A stretch of DNA of 64,000 nt from Aurantibrevibacter litoralis (GCF_034651555.1 NZ_JAYEEQ010000007.1:62001-126000), one strand, 5' to 3'; positions 53,542 to 62,717 are shown, counted from the first letter of the stretch. Numbers and translations are program-made. The notes: a model not told the origin generated them from the sequence alone.

Positions 53542-54254
53542 TGGAGGAGTTCTTTTTCAATAGTTGTATTTGTGTTTTCCATTACTTTTAGAGTTGCTCT
53601 ACTGAAATTAATAAAAATGGTTTTTTCAGCAGTTATATGGGTTAGGTGATTTAAGAATAAAGCAGAATTTTTAATTTCATTAAAATTATTGGGTATTCTG
53701 GAACCGTCTTCTAAGGTTTCTAAAAACGCATTAAAAACGACATTTGAATCTAAAAACATTTGTTTTTTCAAATCCATCATTTCGGCTGTTGTGGCATACT
53801 CAAAATCGTACAAGAAAACAATTTGTGATTTTAAGTTGTCGTTTTGGATGATTTCAAGACCTTTGGACATTAAGGCTCGGTAACCCATTTTCTTTGGAAA
53901 AAAGAGATCGTATCTATTAATGTCTTTAAACTTTTTACTGTATTCTGGTAGGTAATTAGATGCACTGTCCTTTAAAATGGTAATTAATTGTTGATTGGAT
54001 GCAACGGCTGCGGCTTCCGTTTCTAACATTCGATTTATGGCTACAATATCTGTTTTCAAATCGTTATTAATTGCTTGAAGAATTTTTTGTTCAATGAAGC
54101 GTTCTTTTCTGTTTTCATTCCAATTATTGATTTGTAAAGCGATCAAAATACCTATCACAACAAGCACTATTTCACCAATGGCATACGCCAGATATTGAGT
54201 GAACCGATTTTGAGAAAGGAGTTTTTTGCGGATGTTTCTAAAGAGTTTGATCAT
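53538..54254 (-). CDS. DUF6090 family protein
   Basis: A 238-residue DUF6090 protein: MIKLFRNIRKKLLSQNRFTQ, membrane helix YLAYAIGEIVLVVIGILIAL, NNWNENRKERF. Translationally coupled to the next DUF6090 gene. About 10 nt upstream lies the truncated DUF6090 remnant at 54265-54504, so any 148-bp repeat before it has been lost or never existed. Confidence 0.9.
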   Translation of the reverse strand: MIKLFRNIRKKLLSQNRFTQYLAYAIGEIVLVVIGILIALQINNWNENRKERFIEQKILQAINNDLKTDIVAINRMLETEAAAVASNQQLITILKDSASNYLPEYSKKFKDINRYDLFFPKKMGYRALMSKGLEIIQNDNLKSQIVFLYDFEYATTAEMMDLKKQMFLDSNVVFNAFLETLEDGSRIPNNFNEIKNSALFLNHLTHITAEKTIFINFSRATLKVMENTNTTIEKELLQ

Positions 54255-54264
54255 ATTTCAGGTA

Positions 54265-54504
54265 TTATACCACGCTCGCCCTAGCCCGCCAAAGGCTGGT
54301 GTCTACGCTTAAATTGTGCATATTATCTTTAGAAAACCCACCCCTGCCTGTCCGGCAGGTAGGCTTTAGGGTTGGGGCAAGGTTTTCGGCAATCAAAATA
54401 CCTATAAATACTAAAACAATTTGGTCAAAGGCGTATTTAAAATATTTGGATGTTTTGTTTTCCATAATTAAGTTTTGACGAATGTTACGAAATAATTTGA
54501 TCAT
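54265..54504 (-). pseudogene. DUF6090 gene truncated by a GC-rich palindrome element
   Basis: Start chosen at 54504 (MIKLFRNIRQNLIMENKTSK); MKT upstream is also possible. The membrane helix is intact to FIGILIA. Then the frame changes to NLAPTLKPTCRTGRGGFS, encoded by a GC-rich element with CCTGCC and GGCAGG arms at 54343-54359. The periplasmic domain is missing. Copy 5 of the 148-bp repeat lies 16 nt upstream of the start. Confidence 0.75.
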
Positions 54505-54520
54505 TGTTTTCAATTTTAAT

Positions 54521-54668
54521 TGTCCCGTTAGGGACTTTATCTTGGTAGCAGATATGTTTGGTGTTGTTTGATTGTGCCTTTAGGTACATTATATATCTCG
54601 TACCTAAATGCACGAGGGTGTAATGCCTCATTGTTTGTTGCTACCCATGTTTTGTCCCTAATGGGACA
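54521..54668. repeat. 148-bp nested inverted repeat, copy 5
   Basis: TGTCCCGTTAGGGAC starts at 54521; the right arm is GTCCCTAATGGGACA ending at 54668; the inner arm has a TACCTAAATGCAC variant. It lies 16 nt upstream of the truncated gene at 54504. Confidence 0.92.
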
Positions 54669-54749
54669 TACAACGGTCTTGCCTTGTTCAAGGAATTTTT
54701 TGAGGATGATTTCCGGCCGGAGAGGCAGGTTGGGGAAGCGTTTTAACAT
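54669..54749 (-). pseudogene. DUF6090 start remnant with an insert
   Basis: MLKRF from 54749, then an inserted PNLPLRPEII stretch from a CCGGCCGG-containing palindrome, then LKKFLEQGKT and copy 5. Nearly identical to the remnant at 55699-55779, so one is a recent copy of the other. Confidence 0.65.
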
Positions 54750-54750
54750 G

Positions 54751-55533
54751 TCAATTCGTATTTAATTGCAAGTTAATTTCATGCAATAGCAATTCTGCGC
54801 TATTAGTATCTGTTTGAATAGTAAATTTGTTTGTTTTTGCCTCAATAATTCTTAAAGTAACTGCATTGACTATTTCATATTCTTTTGAAGGAATAGCTAA
54901 ATTATTTTTGAAGGTTGAGCTTAATTGGGCTTCAATAAGTTCGTAGTTTACTTTTTCTGATTTCATAAAAAAGTTTTCTTGTTGGATGATTAATGAAGAC
55001 TTAATAAATGGAAAAATATGCCTGTAAAAAACTTCATGATTATTACTTTTTACCGCTTCCTTACTGGCTTCAGCGTTTTGATAGTATTTAATAATGTCTG
55101 ATCTAAGCGATTTTTCTTTAATCAAATTGAATTGCCCAGTTGAGTTTAATTCGTTGAAAGTAGTAGTAACACTTGGGAAAGGTATCGAATACATCATAAA
55201 ACTCAATTTTGTATTAATACTATCTATATCCAGTAAATTGCCCTTTTTACCGAAGTCTACCAAAATGGCTTCGCCTTTGTCAATTATCATTTCATAAATT
55301 CTACTACTGTTTTTGAATTGTTCTATCTGTGTCTCTAAATCATTTTTAATACCAACAAGATATTCATGTTCTTTAGTAGTGTTTGCCCTATTTTGATTCC
55401 AAGTATTGATCTGCAATGCAATCAAAATCCCAATGACAACCAACAGGATTTCACCTATGGCATACGCCAGATATTGAGTGAACCGATTTTGAGAAAGGAG
55501 TTTTTTGCGGATATTACGGAAGATTTTTAGCAT
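54751..55533 (-). CDS. DUF6090 family protein
   Basis: A 260-residue DUF6090 protein: MLKIFRNIRKKLLSQNRFTQ, membrane helix YLAYAIGEILLVVIGILIAL, NTWNQNRANTTKEH. The N-terminal 60 codons are close to those of the gene at 53538, while the periplasmic part differs, suggesting gene conversion of the 5' end. Copy 6 of the 148-bp repeat lies 17 nt upstream. Confidence 0.9.
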   Translation of the reverse strand: MLKIFRNIRKKLLSQNRFTQYLAYAIGEILLVVIGILIALQINTWNQNRANTTKEHEYLVGIKNDLETQIEQFKNSSRIYEMIIDKGEAILVDFGKKGNLLDIDSINTKLSFMMYSIPFPSVTTTFNELNSTGQFNLIKEKSLRSDIIKYYQNAEASKEAVKSNNHEVFYRHIFPFIKSSLIIQQENFFMKSEKVNYELIEAQLSSTFKNNLAIPSKEYEIVNAVTLRIIEAKTNKFTIQTDTNSAELLLHEINLQLNTN

Positions 55534-55550
55534 TGTAATTCTATTTTAAT

Positions 55551-55698
55551 TGTCCCGTTAGGGACTTTATCTTGGTAGCAGATATGTTTGGTGTTGTTTG
55601 ATTGTGCCTTTAGGTACATTATATATCTCGTACCTAAATGCACGAGGGTGTAATGCCTCATTGTTTGTTGCTACCCATGTTTTGTCCCTAATGGGACA
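55551..55698. repeat. 148-bp nested inverted repeat, copy 6
   Basis: TGTCCCGTTAGGGAC starts at 55551 and the right arm GTCCCTAATGGGACA ends at 55698. Almost identical to copy 5. It lies 17 nt upstream of the DUF6090 start at 55533. Confidence 0.92.
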
Positions 55699-55779
55699 TA
55701 CAACGGTCTTGCCTTGTTCAAGGAATTTTTTAAGGATGATTTCCGGCCGGAGAGGCAGGTTGGGGAAGCGTTTTAACAT
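55699..55779 (-). pseudogene. DUF6090 start remnant with an insert
   Basis: MLKRF, PNLPLRPEII insert, LKKFLEQGKT and then copy 6. Twin of the remnant at 54669-54749. It marks the end of the DUF6090/repeat cluster. Confidence 0.65.
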
Positions 55780-56032
55780 GGTTGGTTGGTTTTGGTGATT
55801 CTATAAAAACGGTAACGGAATACTTTTTGCAAAAGACGAAATTTTTACTCAATAATCGAGATATAAAAACGCCCATACTTGCTTGTCATTGCTCTTCCCG
55901 AATGTACCGGCAGGAATGGCTAAGCAGTTTTCGAAACTTAATGTTAAGTTCTTTTTAGTACCTAGGTGGCTTATACCGAGGTCGTTTTTCCTAAAATAAT
56001 ACTGTACAAAAGAATTTAGGTTCCGTATTTCT

Positions 56033-57553
56033 TTACAACCGCTCAGCATTGGCCAAACCTTGTAGCGTAAGTGCTCTTTTCGGATTTTTTGCCAAGGTGA
56101 ACTTGTATTGCGTCATGGCTTCCGTTTTTCTATTATTTTGTAGTAACCATTCGGCATATAGTTCGCGTGGTGGTTTTTGAATGTGCGGAGGCCCATAACT
56201 ATAACTGATGCTTTCTTCCAGCGCAATGGATTCTAGGAAATGTGTTTCCGCCAATTCTGAATTTTTTTGCAGTGAAGCCTGTAACGCTTGTAGTTGGTGT
56301 TGGCGAATTTGGGATTCTATTAGATCTGTTTGTGTAGCTTCATCGCGACTTAAGGCCGAACAGAGTTTTACTCCGGTATTAGAAACGATGTAGGATTCCC
56401 TTTTGTAATCTTGTTCCATGGTGGTTATAATACTATCTAACTGAGTGGCATTTCCTTTAGCGTAGGCTTTAAATCCCTCTAAAAAAAGATATTGTGAACG
56501 GATGGATACATTTAGATCCATAATATCTACTGGGATATCGGCTATCTCGCTCTGCCATTCATTGGTTTCTACCAAATAGGTACCTTTTAGAAACACCAAA
56601 TGAGATCGGCCTCTTTTTGAAGGTTTTTCTGAAGCGTATTGGGTCATTTCTCTCACCATTTGTTGTGCTTCTTGGGCATTTCCTTTTTGCAAGTACCCGT
56701 ATTCTAACCAATGAAAAGCATGGTAACCACGGGCATCGTTGTCTAATTTTTTTCGTTCCATACGGTTTAAACTCGCTTGGTACGAATTGATATTTGAAGA
56801 TACCACCTCGTCCCACATACCCATAGCTACGTAAATATGAGAGGGCATGTGTAGTGCATGACTGGCATCCGGTGCTACTTTGGCATAGGCATCTGCTGCA
56901 TCTAAAGCCAGCGTGGCATGCTCCGGGTCGTCATAGGAATGAATAAGATAGTGTAATGCCCCGGGGTGATTGGGATTTTCTTTAATGATACTTTGGGCGA
57001 TTAAAGCACCTTTTCCGTAGCGCTCATCGTCTCTACCCTCTGGCACTGAACCCAACAGGGAAAGGGCATAAAAGGCCGTAACTTCATGGTTAGAAGGATA
57101 TTTTAGGGATAGTTCTTCCATAAAATTGGCATAGGCAACATCCCTATCGGTTTTGGGGGTGTTGGGCTGGTATAGAAAGTGCACGGCTCGTATTAAATCC
57201 CTTTCTAATTCCGTGGTTTGGGTGTTAAGATCTATGGCCTCTAGTGGCATTAAAGCCGCTACGCCTTCTTCATAATCTTGTTCGGACCATAACGGATGGT
57301 TATGGGTCATGGCTTCGCCCCAATACGCCATAGCCATTTGGGGATCTTCTTCTTGGGCAGCTTTAAAGGCTTCTCGGGCATCCTGATATTCAAACGAATG
57401 TAGGAGCAACAGCCCTTTTTCAAAAAGAGGTAGCGCTGAGGCTTTACCGCTAATTTCAATAGCTACAACGCCCAAATAGGCCTTATGCGGTTTGTTTTCT
57501 TTACAGGAAAGGCATATTACTATGCAGAGTACAACAGGAGCAAGGCGTTTCAT
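56033..57553 (-). CDS. TPR-repeat lipoprotein
   Basis: A 506-residue protein. Lipobox VICLSC (Cys17). Helical TPR-like repeats run through the body (AREAFKAAQEEDPQMAMAYW, GALHYLIHSYDDPEHATLAL, HMPSHIYVAMGMWDEVVSSN). The family is common in Bacteroidota with no defined enzyme role; a scaffold or binding role is likely. The gene stands apart from its neighbours, 125 nt downstream of M14. Confidence 0.85.
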   Translation of the reverse strand: MKRLAPVVLCIVICLSCKENKPHKAYLGVVAIEISGKASALPLFEKGLLLLHSFEYQDAREAFKAAQEEDPQMAMAYWGEAMTHNHPLWSEQDYEEGVAALMPLEAIDLNTQTTELERDLIRAVHFLYQPNTPKTDRDVAYANFMEELSLKYPSNHEVTAFYALSLLGSVPEGRDDERYGKGALIAQSIIKENPNHPGALHYLIHSYDDPEHATLALDAADAYAKVAPDASHALHMPSHIYVAMGMWDEVVSSNINSYQASLNRMERKKLDNDARGYHAFHWLEYGYLQKGNAQEAQQMVREMTQYASEKPSKRGRSHLVFLKGTYLVETNEWQSEIADIPVDIMDLNVSIRSQYLFLEGFKAYAKGNATQLDSIITTMEQDYKRESYIVSNTGVKLCSALSRDEATQTDLIESQIRQHQLQALQASLQKNSELAETHFLESIALEESISYSYGPPHIQKPPRELYAEWLLQNNRKTEAMTQYKFTLAKNPKRALTLQGLANAERL

Positions 57554-57678
57554 TTAATGCGTTTTTAGGATCTATAGGCCAAAGGCTTAGATAAATATAC
57601 TGTTTTTTAGACCGTTTTTAAAATAATAAATTCAATACCAGACGGATACACAAAATTCCCAACTACCAATCAGTGCTT

Positions 57679-59613
57679 TTAATCGGAACTAACATCGCCC
57701 AAAATAACTTCTTTTTCAATATAACCACCACGGGTAGATAGCACTTTTAATTTTCCTTTAGCACCCGAAATACCATTTAATTGCACCTCGAAGCTCGCTT
57801 CTTTCGACTCCCCGGGATTGGTGTAGCCTAAATAAAGTGTTTTGTCGAATAGGGCAGGGGAGGTGATTTTTATTTTAGCTGTGGAACCACCTTTTGCGAG
57901 GTCTTTGTCAAATTCTAATTGTAAGCGGTCTTCTTGTACTATTTTTACAAGTTGTGCCTGTTTCAGTGCTACAGGAAGTTTTCCGGTGTTGGTTATTTTT
58001 ACCTGAATGGTATAGGTGTTTTTATCTTTCTTTTTGATAGCTAGGTTGTCCAGAGTAATTTGGGGTAAATCGAACGCCATGGCTAAATTGAATAGAGCCT
58101 GTTTTTTTGCCCAATTTTCCAGTTGCCAAGGAGGTCCGTTTTGACCAAAGAATTTAGGATGAAATCCTCCCAGTTCAACGTTACCTAAGGTGGGATGATC
58201 AAAGGCTTCCCATTCCCTGAAGCCTTTACCGTCATTTTCGGCATCGTCCCATTGCAGGGCGTCATAATCGTCATATTCCCCATCGTTGTTATAATCTTTC
58301 ATGGCACCATTATTCCATAGTTCGTCGCCATACCAAATTGCTCCAAGATAGAAATACCCAAAATCAGGCCCATGGCCAAATAATGGACTTGGTTTGGAAG
58401 GATCACCGGTGTATCGATTAATTTTAAAACGGGTGTTATAGGTTTCATACACATCGCCGGCCCAGGGATATCCGGTAAAACTCAATCCAATTTTGTCGTA
58501 TTTTTTATAGAGTTCCAAATCTTCCGGATACATTCTATCGGTGCTTTTGGATGTGGATGGTGGTCGCAGATGCATAGGGATCCGTGTATCCATAGAATTG
58601 GCTACGGAGATATTGGGATGTGTTAACATCCACATGACCACCGATTTGGATTCGGGTTCGCTTAGAGGATACGCTCCGGCACCATTTTGAGTGTAGCCTC
58701 TGCCGGTAAGATCGCCACCCTTATCTGGTCGCCAATTTTCAAGATAATTCCGATGTAAATCCAGTCCGCCAATACCATCTTCGTTGTACTTTCCATCGCC
58801 GTCATTGTCAATACCTTCAGTATGAACGATCCAGTCTCCGCCTTCAGGCACTCGTTTCATTAACCGACCCGAAGGGTCTCTTGGGTCTAAAATATGAGTT
58901 GCCTCTTCACTTTCATTTGGTTTTCTGCGAATCTGATAAATAATACCATCACCATCTAAATCTTCAGCCTCATCTTCGTCGAATAAGCTATCATTATCAT
59001 TGTCGTGAGGCCTTACGGTGCTACGATTCATCTGTGCAGTGTGCAAGTATAAATTAGATCCGTCGGGATTGTTTTGCGGACGTAGATAAATGGTTTTAGT
59101 ATCTATAAGCTCGGTAATTTTTTTATCTTTTCCGTAGTTTTCCAGCAGATGCTGCGTGAGCCATAACACGGACTCGCTTCCGGTTATTTCCCCACTGTGT
59201 CGTCCTCCTTCAAAAAAAGCAGCCGGTTTATCAGTATCTTTCCCTGTTTTTTTGTTGGTGATGGTCATTTGTAATATGGGTCTGCCTTCAAAACTTTCGG
59301 CAACTTGATAAAGATCTACAATCTCTGGGTATTTTTCTGCCCAATGCCGATACCAATAGTACATCACATCTACGGTATGGTAGGTGTCAAATGTAAGCTT
59401 TTCACTGGGTAAATAGGTGACTTCCGGGTGCTTGTGTTGCTTAAAAAAGCTGACCCCATGCCGCTCGCCTTTTACAGTATACCAAAGACTGTCTTTGTCA
59501 GATTCTGGCCAAACAGGAGTGTTTAGGGGGCGATACCCTTGCGCCATGAGGAGCGCACCGAAAAAGAATGCACCTATTGAAAAACGTAAAGACTGAAAGC
59601 AAGTTTTGCGCAT
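57679..59613 (-). CDS. Secreted M14 zinc carboxypeptidase with Ca-binding-type loops
   Basis: A 644-residue secreted protein (signal to about AQG24-26). M14 zinc ligands are His139 and Glu142 in FFEGGRHSGEITGSE, with the third ligand His287 in GGLDLHRNYLENW. Substrate-binding Arg/Asn lie in YLRPQNNPDGSN (about 178-182). Two Asp-rich loops, HDNDNDSLFDEDEAEDLDGD (about 203-222) and DNDGDGKYNEDG (about 269-280), resemble EF-hand/dockerin-like Ca2+ sites, as seen in a Bacteroidota M14 subgroup. A C-terminal beta domain follows. It cuts C-terminal residues from peptides outside the cell. No T9SS tail was seen. Confidence 0.92.
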   Translation of the reverse strand: MRKTCFQSLRFSIGAFFFGALLMAQGYRPLNTPVWPESDKDSLWYTVKGERHGVSFFKQHKHPEVTYLPSEKLTFDTYHTVDVMYYWYRHWAEKYPEIVDLYQVAESFEGRPILQMTITNKKTGKDTDKPAAFFEGGRHSGEITGSESVLWLTQHLLENYGKDKKITELIDTKTIYLRPQNNPDGSNLYLHTAQMNRSTVRPHDNDNDSLFDEDEAEDLDGDGIIYQIRRKPNESEEATHILDPRDPSGRLMKRVPEGGDWIVHTEGIDNDGDGKYNEDGIGGLDLHRNYLENWRPDKGGDLTGRGYTQNGAGAYPLSEPESKSVVMWMLTHPNISVANSMDTRIPMHLRPPSTSKSTDRMYPEDLELYKKYDKIGLSFTGYPWAGDVYETYNTRFKINRYTGDPSKPSPLFGHGPDFGYFYLGAIWYGDELWNNGAMKDYNNDGEYDDYDALQWDDAENDGKGFREWEAFDHPTLGNVELGGFHPKFFGQNGPPWQLENWAKKQALFNLAMAFDLPQITLDNLAIKKKDKNTYTIQVKITNTGKLPVALKQAQLVKIVQEDRLQLEFDKDLAKGGSTAKIKITSPALFDKTLYLGYTNPGESKEASFEVQLNGISGAKGKLKVLSTRGGYIEKEVILGDVSSD

Positions 59614-59733
59614 GAATCCGAATTTTATGTGTTTAGTTTTAAAAGTACGGAATTTGAATTAATTACAGAAATGGGCTTTCAACAAAACCCGGTACGATAC
59701 ACAATTGCTACACATCTGGCAAGAGCTACAACA

Positions 59734-59773
59734 AAAAAAGCATCTCCAAGTGTAACCTTAGACATGCTTTTTT
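59734..59773 (-). terminator. Terminator, probably bidirectional
   Basis: AAAAAAGCAT (59734-59743) and ATGCTTTTTT (59764-59773) form a perfect 10-bp stem with a 20-nt loop. On the minus strand it ends the CMD-family transcript 20 nt after its stop. Confidence 0.65.
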
Positions 59774-59792
59774 AAGGAAGGTTGCTAAAGTT

Positions 59793-60356
59793 CTAAATCA
59801 GTTGTGTTTTTAAATCGGCAAATACCGGTTCCAGTTCCACATGCAGTGCATCACCAAATTTGCTCACCATAATGTAGGCTGTAATGGTGTAGACAATTTC
59901 TACAATTTGTTGCTCGGTCCAGTGTGCTTTTAATCTTTTCCATAAATCTTCGCTTACTCTGTTGGCATCGTCGCGAATTTGTAGTGTTAGATCTAAGATT
60001 GCCCTTTCCCCCTCATTAAAATGCGGACTGGTTTGGTACGTAAGTCCTTTTAAATCGGCTACTTTTTCATCGGGAATACCCAATCGTCTGGATACTACTT
60101 CGTGTTGCGTAACACAGTACTCGCACTCATTTTCGAGAGTCGATTTTAGGATGACCAACTCCTTAGTTTTCCAATCTACATACCCATCCTGAAGGATTTC
60201 CATAATAAAATCGGTCATAGGAATACACAGATTGGGCACTACACCCCAAGCTTTGAAAATGTTCAATAACATTTCAAAACGTTCGGTTGATTTGGTGTAG
60301 CTTGCCTGCAATTCGGGTGAGGCTTCTTCAAATTCTACTAATTTTACGCGTGCCAT
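59793..60356 (-). CDS. Carboxymuconolactone decarboxylase (CMD/AhpD-like) family protein
   Basis: A 187-residue all-helical CMD-family protein. The signature NECEYCVTQHEVVSRRLG has the Cys-x-x-x-His variant of the AhpD peroxidase motif; the first Cys of the canonical CxxC is replaced by Glu-Cys spacing (ECEYC), so a thiol pair C-E-Y-C is present. The protein may be a thiol peroxidase or a decarboxylase-like enzyme. It lies 47 nt downstream of a TetR regulator on the same strand, which probably controls it. Confidence 0.88.
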   Translation of the reverse strand: MARVKLVEFEEASPELQASYTKSTERFEMLLNIFKAWGVVPNLCIPMTDFIMEILQDGYVDWKTKELVILKSTLENECEYCVTQHEVVSRRLGIPDEKVADLKGLTYQTSPHFNEGERAILDLTLQIRDDANRVSEDLWKRLKAHWTEQQIVEIVYTITAYIMVSKFGDALHVELEPVFADLKTQLI

Positions 60357-60403
60357 ATAATTGTTTTTAAAAGTTACTATTTAATGTGGTTGACGTGGAA
60401 TGG

Positions 60404-60982
60404 TCATTGAATCGATTTCATGGCAACATCTACAAAATCTTGCAATTGGGATTCGTCCAAAATTTTGGTGGTAACGGCCAATCCTTCGGTACAACCTACA
60501 AGATAATTGGCATAGCGAACAACATCGGCGTTTTGGCTGAGTTCGCCACGTTCCTTACTTTTATGGAGTAGTTGCAGAAAGGCATCCTTTAACATTGTAA
60601 AAAATAATTGCAGGGCCCGGCGCACCTCTTTGTCCGTTGTCCCCATGTCCATCGCCGTATTAGCCATCAAACATCCATTGGGTGTTTTACCCGTCTTTAC
60701 GGACTGTATAAAGGCATTGAAAAAATGACGTATATCTTCTAAAGCACCTTCCGACTGCACTAAATGAGATAGAAAAATGGATTTAATTTGAAATTTATAG
60801 TGGTCTAAGACTTTTAAAAAAAGGCCTTTTTTACTTCCAAAAGTAGCGTAAATAGAGAACTGATTAATACCCATGTCCGTTTCCAATTGACGCACCGAAG
60901 TGCCTTCATACCCGTGCAACCAAAAAGTATGCATGGCCTTTTGGATCACCTCGTGTTCTTCAAATTGTTTTTTTCGCGGCAT
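60404..60982 (-). CDS. TetR/AcrR family transcriptional regulator
   Basis: Start chosen at 60982 (MPRKKQFEEHEVIQKAMHTF), giving 192 residues; an upstream ATG at 61027 adds 15 residues without TetR similarity. The helix-turn-helix is GYEGTSVRQLETDMGINQFS, followed by YATFGSKKGLFLKVLDHYK. The C-terminal part (GKTPNGCLMANTAMDMGTTD) is typical of TetR_C subgroups that sense small organic molecules. It is placed directly before the CMD-family gene and is the likely regulator of that pair. Confidence 0.92.
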   Translation of the reverse strand: MPRKKQFEEHEVIQKAMHTFWLHGYEGTSVRQLETDMGINQFSIYATFGSKKGLFLKVLDHYKFQIKSIFLSHLVQSEGALEDIRHFFNAFIQSVKTGKTPNGCLMANTAMDMGTTDKEVRRALQLFFTMLKDAFLQLLHKSKERGELSQNADVVRYANYLVGCTEGLAVTTKILDESQLQDFVDVAMKSIQ

Positions 60983-61027
60983 GATCAAATCTAAGCATTC
61001 GCTTTGATAAATGCAAGAAATTAACAT

Positions 61028-61401
61028 TTCTTATTTAGAGCACAACGGAACCTGATTTTGGTTTTTGGCAATTTGCCTCATAGCCCACGGTTTAAACCGT
61101 GGGCTATGGAATATAAACGCAACTATTTTTAATGGATTTAACCATTTATAAAGACTAGTTTAAAAAACCTTACATTTCGTTGGTTCCTTATGTGAAGACT
61201 AAAATTTTATATACGTACAATATCTCTTAGTGGTTCTACTATAGACATCGCAAATTTTAGATGTAGTAAGCCTAGAAGCAACTAAATGATAGGGTTGAAT
61301 ATTTTCCTGACTTGTTAAAGCAACACGAAAAAAGACCACGAAAACAGTTGATTAACTTCTAAGTGGATTTAAAAATTACCGGGTACCTAAAATTGAAAGG
61401 T
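61028..61401. repeat. Intergenic region with a 30-bp perfect palindrome
   Basis: No gene seen in 374 bases. At 61079-61108 a perfect 30-nt palindrome has arms of CATAGCCCACGGTTT and its reverse complement, with no loop. It resembles REP-type elements but has no second copy in this window. The rest is AT-rich and unassigned. Confidence 0.6.
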
Positions 61402-62601
61402 TTAGTTTTCTGCAATACCAAATAATCGCATCAAGGTTAGCCTCAATTTAAGTAACTGTTCTTTACATAGTACCAAAGTGAAGTGATACCAAGGCTCGAC
61501 TAAAATCCAACTTTGTTTTAGCGCCAAGGAGATATGCCCTTTCAGGGTGTCTTTGTTTTTTTCAAATTGCAATGCGCTATAGGTGCTAAGTACAATAAAA
61601 ACGAAGGCACCCGGAATTACGAAGGAAGGGGATAAGGAGTGGTTAAAGAATCGATATAACCCTAATCCGGTGAAACTACCATACAGCAACATAAAATGGA
61701 TCACGTAGATAGAAAGCGTGCTTTGCCCTATTTTTAGCAAAGTACGGTTCATTAACAAGCGGTTAAGTAGCATAAATACTGCAAAGACGATCAGCACGTT
61801 GCCTAAGCGAATAAAGAGGTAGTTGTTGTAATACACCTCAGAAAATAGGCTTAGTCCTGTAATTTGGGACAGTCCCAAAAAGAATCCCGAAGAATAATAG
61901 ATAAGAAGACCACCAAGTGCACTAAAGCCGGCAATAGCAGCTGGATACAGATAACGATACTCTTTATATTTTGTAAAACCTAAGGATAAGAAGGCGCCAA
62001 AACTGGCGTAACCAAACCAAGGAATTATGGTAAATACAGAGCCATTGGCCTTTGTAAAATAATTGGCAATTAACTGAGGCAAATACGAATGAGAAAAAGT
62101 CTTGTAAAAAGGTTCTAAAACAAATAACACTATAGTGATACCAACTAACACAATCGGAAAAAGGGATTTATTCTTCCTAGTAATAGTTAAGACATATAGC
62201 GCTACTATTCCTAAAATTGAGAGACCAATACAATGCAAGACATCAACTAAATAAAAGGCATTATAAAGCTGCCCTTGCAGCAGTCCGGTAAAGTTTAAAC
62301 GGAGTAAGTACCCAATAAAAAGCAACTGAAGTCCTCTTTTAATACCCTTTTCTACTCTTGGGTTATCCATTCCTATTTTATCGCCTTTTACCAACAAATA
62401 AGTAAAAATAAAACCCGAAACCGTAAAGAAAACAGGAGCCGTAATACCTCTAAAGTATTTCCAAATGGCAAAGGTAAGATTGGTATTATCCCTAAAGGCA
62501 TTATCTAAAAGACCATCTACAAAATGCCCTTGAAGCATCATTAGGATGGCCCAAGCTCTCATGGCATCGATAAAATATAATCGGTAATTGGTTCGCTCCA
62601 T
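61402..62601 (-). CDS. Acyltransferase-type multi-pass membrane protein (DUF1624/YeiB-like)
   Basis: A 399-residue membrane protein with about ten helices. The N-terminus RLYFIDAMRAWAILMMLQGH places the Asp-x-x-Arg and the conserved catalytic-type His (QGHFVDG) as in acyltransferase-3/DUF1624 proteins. VFFTVSGFIFTYLLVKGD follows. Such proteins acetylate sugars or polymers in the membrane; the substrate is unknown. It is monocistronic and divergent from the FMN reductase gene. Confidence 0.85.
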   Translation of the reverse strand: MERTNYRLYFIDAMRAWAILMMLQGHFVDGLLDNAFRDNTNLTFAIWKYFRGITAPVFFTVSGFIFTYLLVKGDKIGMDNPRVEKGIKRGLQLLFIGYLLRLNFTGLLQGQLYNAFYLVDVLHCIGLSILGIVALYVLTITRKNKSLFPIVLVGITIVLFVLEPFYKTFSHSYLPQLIANYFTKANGSVFTIIPWFGYASFGAFLSLGFTKYKEYRYLYPAAIAGFSALGGLLIYYSSGFFLGLSQITGLSLFSEVYYNNYLFIRLGNVLIVFAVFMLLNRLLMNRTLLKIGQSTLSIYVIHFMLLYGSFTGLGLYRFFNHSLSPSFVIPGAFVFIVLSTYSALQFEKNKDTLKGHISLALKQSWILVEPWYHFTLVLCKEQLLKLRLTLMRLFGIAEN

Positions 62602-62717
62602 AGTGAAAATAAACTACCCTATATACTTGTTTAACAGTCTTTTTGGATGTTTGAAGCCGCAAAATTAATCAAAATCGCTGGAAATCAATCTTTTTTGGGT
62701 TATTTTCGTTAAATATT

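Noticed and set aside
55849..56049. 66-codon minus-strand frame overlapping the TPR lipoprotein end
   Set aside because: No recognisable features; it overlaps the stop region of the real gene.
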